Assembly: GCA_002336245.1 (NCBI GenBank) | Contig: DDDG01000003.1 | Span: forward strand, 325,751 to 389,750 | Direction: 5' to 3' | DNA length: 64,000 bases | Origin: Flavobacteriales bacterium UBA1986 | GTDB lineage: Bacteria; Bacteroidota; Bacteroidia; Flavobacteriales_G; Salibacteraceae | In this document: piece after piece, positions 59,071 through 64,000 of the stretch | How the letters are laid out: every line of letters starts with the position of its first letter | How positions within the stretch are numbered: position 1 is the stretch's first letter | The notes under the pieces: generated by a model | Told to the model about the DNA's origin: nothing | Databases searched by the model: none | Seen by the model: the letters and a program-made list of their open reading frames with translations, nothing else | Position numbers and translations under genes: made by a program

Positions 59071-61524
59071 ATGAAAATCTCATTCAACTGGCTCAAAGAG
59101 CACCTCGATTTTGATCTTCCTGTTCAAAAGGTCAGCGACATTCTAACCGATACCGGATTGGAAGTTGAAGGAATTGAAAAATTCGAATCTGTTGAAGGAG
59201 GCTTGGAAGGCCTCGTCGTTGGTGAAGTAGTTCATAAGTCTGCCCATCCAGATGCCGACCGTTTGAGTGTCACTAAAGTTGATGTTGGAGGCGAGGAACT
59301 CCTTCCGATTGTATGTGGGGCGCCGAACGTAGCCGTTGGGCAAAAAGTGATTGTGGCAACTGTGGGAACCACTCTTTATCCATCAGAAGGCGGTTCCTTC
59401 AAAATCAAAAAGAGTAAAATCAGAGGGGAAGTTTCTGAAGGCATGATCTGTGCCGAAGATGAAATTGGCATGGGTACAGACCACGATGGAATTCTTGTTC
59501 TTGATGCCTCAGCGAAAGTTGGAACGCCGGCGAGGGAAGTCTTTGAGCTAGAAGAAGACTACACCATTGAAATTGGCCTCACTCCAAACCGAACCGATGC
59601 TATGAGTCATCGAGGAGTGGCGCGCGATCTTCTCGCCGCCTTAAAGGTTCAAGGCTTGGCCGACGAAAAGAAAAGTTTAAAAGAGATAGAAATCCCCACT
59701 ATCGTGGCAGCTTCAGAAAAAATGAAGCTCGAGGTAATCGTTGAGAACCCCGAAGCGGCTCCACGATATGCAGGTGTGCTCATGAGCGATGTGGAGGTTG
59801 AAGACTCACCAGATTGGTTGAAAAACCGTTTGCGCGCCATTGGACTCAACCCAATCAACAATGTGGTTGATGTAACGAATTACGTCTTACACGATCTCGG
59901 GCAACCTTTGCATGCCTTCGACTACGATAAAATTCAAGGACAAAAAGTAGTCGTTCGCCTCGCGAAGGAGAAAGAAGGTTTTGTGACGCTCGACGAACGT
60001 GCACGAGAGCTCAACGATCAGGATCTGATGATCTGCGATGCGGAGAAAGGAATGTGCCTTGCCGGCGTGTTCGGAGGAATGAAATCTGGCGTCACTAAAG
60101 ACACCAAACGAATCTTCTTGGAGAGCGCCTATTTCGACCCTGTGTTTGTGCGTAAAACAGCCAAACGTCATGGGCTGAATACAGATGCCTCCTATCGATT
60201 TGAACGTGGAGTTGACCCATACGGAGTTGTGAGTGCATTGAACTTTGCCACTGGCTTGTTGTGTCTTGAGGCCAATGCTGGTAAAGCTTCTGAGGTGTAC
60301 GATTTCTACCCAAAGAAAATTGAGCGAACGGAATTGGATTTCAACTATTCCTATCTCGATCAGTTGTTGGGAATTCAAATTCCAAGAAAAACGATAAAAG
60401 ACATTTTGAAGTGGCTCGGCTTCGAGATCAGCATGGAGAACGAAAAGCAACTGCATCTAAAGATTCCTACGAATCGTGTTGATGTTACTCGCAAGGCCGA
60501 TGTTGCGGAAGAGATTCTGCGCATTTATGGCTACAATCAGGTCGACATTCCAGAAAAGCTGAGCTCCAACCTCAATACGAGTCCAAAACCGAATACTGAG
60601 CAACTTCTCAATCAGCTTTCAGATCTTTTGGTTGCGCGCGGCTACACAGAGATGATGTCGAATTCATTGAGTAAGTCGAGTCATTACGAGAACGACCAAG
60701 TTTGGAAAAAGGAGGAGCTGATTCCTATGCTCAACCCCTTGAGTTCGGATTTGGACATTCTCCGCCAGAATCTTTTGTTTCAGGGATTGGAAACCATTCG
60801 ATTCAATCAGAACCACAAACAGGGAAGTCTGAAACTCTTTGAATACGGAAACACTTACCGCAAGCGTGCGGGTCAATACGTAGAACAGCACTATCTCGAT
60901 CTGTTTGCAGCAGGTGCCTTCGACGGTGAAAGTTGGAATTCAGCTTCTCGTCAAAGCGATGTTTTCCTTCTTAAAAACGACCTTGAAGTATTGCTTGAAA
61001 AAGCTGGAGGACACATCGATGAATTGGAGATGGAAAGCGTCGACCAAAAGTATCTCAAGTCGGGACTTCACTACAACTACAAGCACAAGTGGATTGCAGA
61101 ACTTGGAATCGTATCCGACGATTACCGCAAGGCTTTTGGAATTGAGACTGAGGTCTTTTATGCAAGCATCCATTGGACGCATTTACTGGAAATGTTCTCG
61201 GAATTGAAGTTGCAGGTGGAAGATCTTCCTAAACAACAGAAGGTGCGAAGAGATTTAGCACTCTTGATGGACGAGAAGACGAGCTTCAATTCGATTGAGC
61301 AGATTGCACGCTCTACTGAAAAGAGGCTGCTGAAGAAGGTTGGACTTTTCGATGTGTACGAAGGGAAAAACTTGCCTGCTGGTAAGAAATCATATGCAAT
61401 ATCCTTTGAGTTCCTCGACCCAGAAAAAACTCTTGTAGACAAACAAGTGGATAAGGTGATGAAGAAGATTTACACCAATTTGAACACTGAATTGGGAGTG
61501 GAACTTCGTTCGGGAGAGCTCTAG
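59071..61524 (+). CDS. pheT: Phenylalanine--tRNA ligase beta subunit
   Basis: Pairs with PheS (not in this window) to charge tRNA-Phe. The 817-residue protein begins MKISFNWLKEHLDFDLP and has the expected order: tRNA-binding OB domain (about 40-150: LVVGEVVHKSAHPDADRL ... CGAPNVAVGQKVIVAT), B3/B4 editing domain (about 210-390, with GLNPINNVVDVTNYVLHDLGQPLHAFD), B5 (about 410-480, IPTNRVDVTRKADVAEEILRIYGYNQV), core domain, and C-terminal ferredoxin-fold anticodon-binding domain (about 720-817, QQKVRRDLALLMDE). It stands alone, away from pheS, with its own promoter. Its stop overlaps the convergent WG-repeat gene by four bases. Confidence 0.97.
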   Translation: MKISFNWLKEHLDFDLPVQKVSDILTDTGLEVEGIEKFESVEGGLEGLVVGEVVHKSAHPDADRLSVTKVDVGGEELLPIVCGAPNVAVGQKVIVATVGTTLYPSEGGSFKIKKSKIRGEVSEGMICAEDEIGMGTDHDGILVLDASAKVGTPAREVFELEEDYTIEIGLTPNRTDAMSHRGVARDLLAALKVQGLADEKKSLKEIEIPTIVAASEKMKLEVIVENPEAAPRYAGVLMSDVEVEDSPDWLKNRLRAIGLNPINNVVDVTNYVLHDLGQPLHAFDYDKIQGQKVVVRLAKEKEGFVTLDERARELNDQDLMICDAEKGMCLAGVFGGMKSGVTKDTKRIFLESAYFDPVFVRKTAKRHGLNTDASYRFERGVDPYGVVSALNFATGLLCLEANAGKASEVYDFYPKKIERTELDFNYSYLDQLLGIQIPRKTIKDILKWLGFEISMENEKQLHLKIPTNRVDVTRKADVAEEILRIYGYNQVDIPEKLSSNLNTSPKPNTEQLLNQLSDLLVARGYTEMMSNSLSKSSHYENDQVWKKEELIPMLNPLSSDLDILRQNLLFQGLETIRFNQNHKQGSLKLFEYGNTYRKRAGQYVEQHYLDLFAAGAFDGESWNSASRQSDVFLLKNDLEVLLEKAGGHIDELEMESVDQKYLKSGLHYNYKHKWIAELGIVSDDYRKAFGIETEVFYASIHWTHLLEMFSELKLQVEDLPKQQKVRRDLALLMDEKTSFNSIEQIARSTEKRLLKKVGLFDVYEGKNLPAGKKSYAISFEFLDPEKTLVDKQVDKVMKKIYTNLNTELGVELRSGEL

Positions 61525-63860
61525 TTAATGCGCTCAATTGGCGCGAACAACTTCATGGCAGGAAGAAACTTCATCGCTTCCATATCCTTCAACTCGTTGA
61601 GCATCTCGTCTTCGACACTGTAGATGATGGCTTTCTCAAATGATCCTTCAGGACCACTTTGAATCTCAATATAAGCTCCTTCCGGATCGGGAATAGAATC
61701 TGGTAAGATTGCCACTTTAACTCCATAGGCCGTTCCTTCATTGTCGTACTCGATGGTCATCAGCTTCGAGGGCAGATTGTTGTACTCTACACCTTCCAAT
61801 TTCGCCTGGTTGTCAGTGTGGACATAGGCCTTCAAGGTGTCGCCAGCAAATATGAAATCGTAGATGCCATTGCCCATAAATTTCTTCTTCTGTGGGTCTA
61901 AAAGATATTCTTGATAAGAAGTCAAGAGGCCATCTTCTGAATAAGAAAAGACCGACTTTCTTCCGGAAATATCGTTCAACCAATAACTGATGCTCCCGTA
62001 GTTTCCAAGAGTGTCGTAGGTAAACTCTTGACGAATGTCCTTTTTCACTTCGCTGGCCGGTTCATAATACTCTATGCTGAAGCCATTCTCTCCATATGAG
62101 TAGCGCTTCACCATATGCCCTTGATGAACCTGAGCAAGTTTGCCATCTGGCAAGTAAGTGTACTCCACTTCCATGACCTTTTTGTTCTCTGCGAGAATTT
62201 CAAAATACCTCACTTTGCCGCTGTTGGTCGAACCACTAACCTTATTTCCAGTGATTTTTAATCCATCCATAAATCGTTCAAAAAGTTTCGCCGCTGGGAT
62301 CTTAGTCTCTTCAATGATCACGAAAGACTCACTGAGGTTCAGTCGAAGTTTATCCCAAACATCTGGAAGTATGAGTCGATCAACCTTGAACAGATCGCCC
62401 TTAATCTCGAGAGAATAGTCTTCTAAAATTTGCTCTTGGTGTTTTCTGTCGTCGTAGATGACCAAAACCTGCCCAATTTCATTCAGCATTGGCACAGCTA
62501 GATTCAGCTCGAGCATTCCCTCTGAAAAACATTTGTGATAATTCTTTACGTAGAGTCGGGTGTAATCGTCGTGCGGATTGAATTGCACTCTCCCAGATTT
62601 TTCACTGAAGTGCATTGCAACGTCTTGATGATGAACAAAGAAGATGTTGTCGTATTCAGCTTGAACTTCCTTCTTAGAGCCGTTATTGAAATAGATCACA
62701 TAACCCCATTTTCCATCCTGTTTGTAGTCGAAGGTCACATAACCTTCTTCCCCGGCTTCAAAATCGATGTCAGTCAATTCTTCAAACTTCGGAATGGAAA
62801 TCAATTCAAACTTATCTTTTGCTCCTGTGCTGAGCTTCCCGAAGCCATACTTTCCATCGAACTTAAGAGAGAAGAACATTTCTTTTTCCAGGCCTTTTCC
62901 TCCACTCGAGCTGGCAAGCAGTTCATCGTAACCTGAATTAATCAGCGTTTCAACCTCGCCGTCTTTATGCCTTAAGCCAATTACTCCCGCTTTTCCGGCC
63001 TTTATAACCTTAAAAAGATGACTTCCATCCATTTGGGAAATCTCGTCGTAATCAGATTCCAAAACAGTTTTCTCACCAGAGCTGGTTATGAATGTTAAGC
63101 CCCACATTCCGTGTTCTTTTGCCTTGAAATAATGATTTCGTTCTGGAAGTACATTCTCAAAATCGGAGAAGGAAAGTGCTTCAATTTGCTCATATTTTGG
63201 AGGGAAGAGGTAATCCTGTTTTTTCACCAAATCGAGCAAACCAATTTTCCCATTCATGTAAACCATCAGCGGGTTTAATTCCTCCCCGAATTGAACGATG
63301 GAGTCGGCACCAGTCAATACCATTCGGAAGTTTGGCAGTGCTGCACCAGCCACATTCATCACAATACCTTCCTTTCCTTTTAAGTTGAACCAAATCGGCT
63401 CATTCTCGCCACCTACGAAGGATGGCATTCTTTCTTTCCACAAGGAAACCTCAGCGCATTCTGGGGCTAGAATCTTTCTTGAAGGGCTGTTTGGGTCTGC
63501 GCGCCAATTGTTGATTTGAAGAAAGCCACTCAACTCACCAACTTTTCCAACAGCTACTCCTTGAGTAATTAGATACAGGCTGTCGTATGGAAATTCAAGG
63601 TCTTTTGCCTTAACACCAAATTCTTCCCCAGCATTCAAGAAAAGCAAATCCCATTTACCTTCTTCTTTCAGTGCATAGCACTTCACTTTTGGATGTGAAT
63701 CGTCAAGTGCCACAATGGACGAATACTTGGCTTTCACAATCCATTTGTCGTGAAATGTGATGCCAAAGACATCCTTTTTCTGCTCAATTTTTTGGGCAGT
63801 GGCAGAGCCGACAAATAGGAATAAAAATATGCTTAGGGGTACGAGAATTTTCACAGCCAT
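61521..63860 (-). CDS. Large secreted WG-repeat protein of unknown function
   Basis: ATG 63860 gives 779 residues with signal peptide MAVKILVPLSIFLFLFVGSATAQ; the longer frame starts at a TTG inside the -7 box. Residues about 25-420 carry WG-like repeats: EGKWDLLFLN, NGKIGLLDL, HGMWGLTFI, AGKAGVIGL, DGKYGFGKL, DGKWGYVIY, each followed by a D/E..YD-type strand. The C-terminal third has RHS/toxin-like or MORN-like YTYLPDGKLAQVHQ and YSYGENGFSIEYYEP segments (antitoxin-type MORN repeats are another reading). WG repeats are protein-binding modules of unclear role. No sorting domain is seen, so it is probably periplasmic or outer-membrane associated. Confidence 0.75.
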   Translation of the reverse strand: MAVKILVPLSIFLFLFVGSATAQKIEQKKDVFGITFHDKWIVKAKYSSIVALDDSHPKVKCYALKEEGKWDLLFLNAGEEFGVKAKDLEFPYDSLYLITQGVAVGKVGELSGFLQINNWRADPNSPSRKILAPECAEVSLWKERMPSFVGGENEPIWFNLKGKEGIVMNVAGAALPNFRMVLTGADSIVQFGEELNPLMVYMNGKIGLLDLVKKQDYLFPPKYEQIEALSFSDFENVLPERNHYFKAKEHGMWGLTFITSSGEKTVLESDYDEISQMDGSHLFKVIKAGKAGVIGLRHKDGEVETLINSGYDELLASSSGGKGLEKEMFFSLKFDGKYGFGKLSTGAKDKFELISIPKFEELTDIDFEAGEEGYVTFDYKQDGKWGYVIYFNNGSKKEVQAEYDNIFFVHHQDVAMHFSEKSGRVQFNPHDDYTRLYVKNYHKCFSEGMLELNLAVPMLNEIGQVLVIYDDRKHQEQILEDYSLEIKGDLFKVDRLILPDVWDKLRLNLSESFVIIEETKIPAAKLFERFMDGLKITGNKVSGSTNSGKVRYFEILAENKKVMEVEYTYLPDGKLAQVHQGHMVKRYSYGENGFSIEYYEPASEVKKDIRQEFTYDTLGNYGSISYWLNDISGRKSVFSYSEDGLLTSYQEYLLDPQKKKFMGNGIYDFIFAGDTLKAYVHTDNQAKLEGVEYNNLPSKLMTIEYDNEGTAYGVKVAILPDSIPDPEGAYIEIQSGPEGSFEKAIIYSVEDEMLNELKDMEAMKFLPAMKLFAPIERIN

Positions 63861-63872
63861 AACTTCTAGTCG

Positions 63873-63880
63873 CAAATATA
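63873..63880 (-). promoter_or_regulatory. Promoter -7 box before the WG-repeat gene (TATATTTG)
   Basis: TATATTTG on the minus strand ends 12 bases before ATG 63860. No TTG at -33 was found on the minus strand. Confidence 0.45.
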
Positions 63881-63918
63881 GCCAGGCGTTCGACGGCAGC
63901 TACGGAAGAGGCGAAAAA

Positions 63919-64000
63919 TCAAGTAACAAGCTCCTGTTTAGTTTTAAACTTTCCTTCTTGATCGATGAAATTTATAATCAAGAAGCCTGCGCCAAGAAAG
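63919..64000 (-). CDS. C-terminal end of a small membrane protein, cut by the window edge
   Basis: Reading inward from the right edge on the minus strand, one frame gives FLGAGFLIINFIDQ then EGKFKTKQELVT and a TGA at 63919-63921. It looks like the tail of a membrane helix plus a charged end, as in short Bacteroidota membrane proteins. Only 26 residues are visible, so family and length cannot be told. It would lie upstream of the WG-repeat gene on the same strand. Confidence 0.4.
   Translation of the reverse strand, partial: FLGAGFLIINFIDQEGKFKTKQELVT

Overview
The window reads as chromosomal DNA of a Bacteroidota member, most likely Flavobacteriales and close to the marine Cryomorphaceae/Schleiferiaceae type (the rank below phylum is inference). 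The evidence is: type IX secretion system (T9SS) parts and T9SS C-terminal sorting domains on many secreted proteins; a PorP/SprF protein beside a giant SprB-repeat adhesin; lineage families such as DUF4296, DUF6089 and Lacal_2735/DUF6435; and promoters of the Bacteroidota form TAnnTTTG instead of TATAAT. No insertion sequence, phage gene, CRISPR array or rRNA was seen.

Layout. 1-12.7 kb (minus strand): a three-gene surface cassette of a small T9SS type B-sorted protein, PorP/SprF, and a giant SprB-repeat protein that runs off the left edge after about 3,635 codons. 12.8-20.2 kb: tRNA-Arg(CCT), a pair of palindromes, metG, then a divergent run of LD-carboxypeptidase, YraN, a pseudouridine synthase and an AsmA-like protein. 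20.3-22.3 kb: a response regulator followed by a PAS histidine kinase split by one in-frame TAA. 22.4-25.8 kb: an epimerase facing a GT2 polyprenol-phosphate mannosyltransferase, dihydroorotase and DUF4296 set.

25.9-38.2 kb (plus strand) is the most interesting accessory block: seven tightly packed, partly overlapping genes. They encode a secreted endonuclease/exonuclease/phosphatase (EEP) enzyme, two more T9SS-type secreted proteins (one with OB-like domains), a lipoprotein, a TonB-dependent receptor, a PorV/PorQ-like outer-membrane protein and a beta-propeller lipoprotein. I read this as one export, capture and import unit, possibly for extracellular nucleic acid or another phosphodiester substrate; the substrate is inference. 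Next to it, 38.1-40.7 kb (minus) carries a two-component-type propeller/Y_Y_Y sensor split by a -1 frameshift at an A6 run.

40.8-52.2 kb is a housekeeping and envelope cluster: DUF6435, alpha/beta hydrolase, pdxJ, CBS protein, nadK, two DUF6089 proteins, uppS, bamA, two Skp/OmpH chaperones, an intrinsic terminator, murI and metF. 52.2-64 kb: lepA, a porin-like protein, recG, a secreted GH16 beta-glucanase, pheT, a large WG-repeat secreted protein and the end of a small membrane protein cut by the right edge.

A recurring feature is a TAnnTTTG box only 5-10 bases before the start codon (metG, AsmA, EEP, recG, GH16, pheT). This predicts leaderless or nearly leaderless mRNAs and fixes several start codons. 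No stretch longer than about 300 bases lacks a gene.
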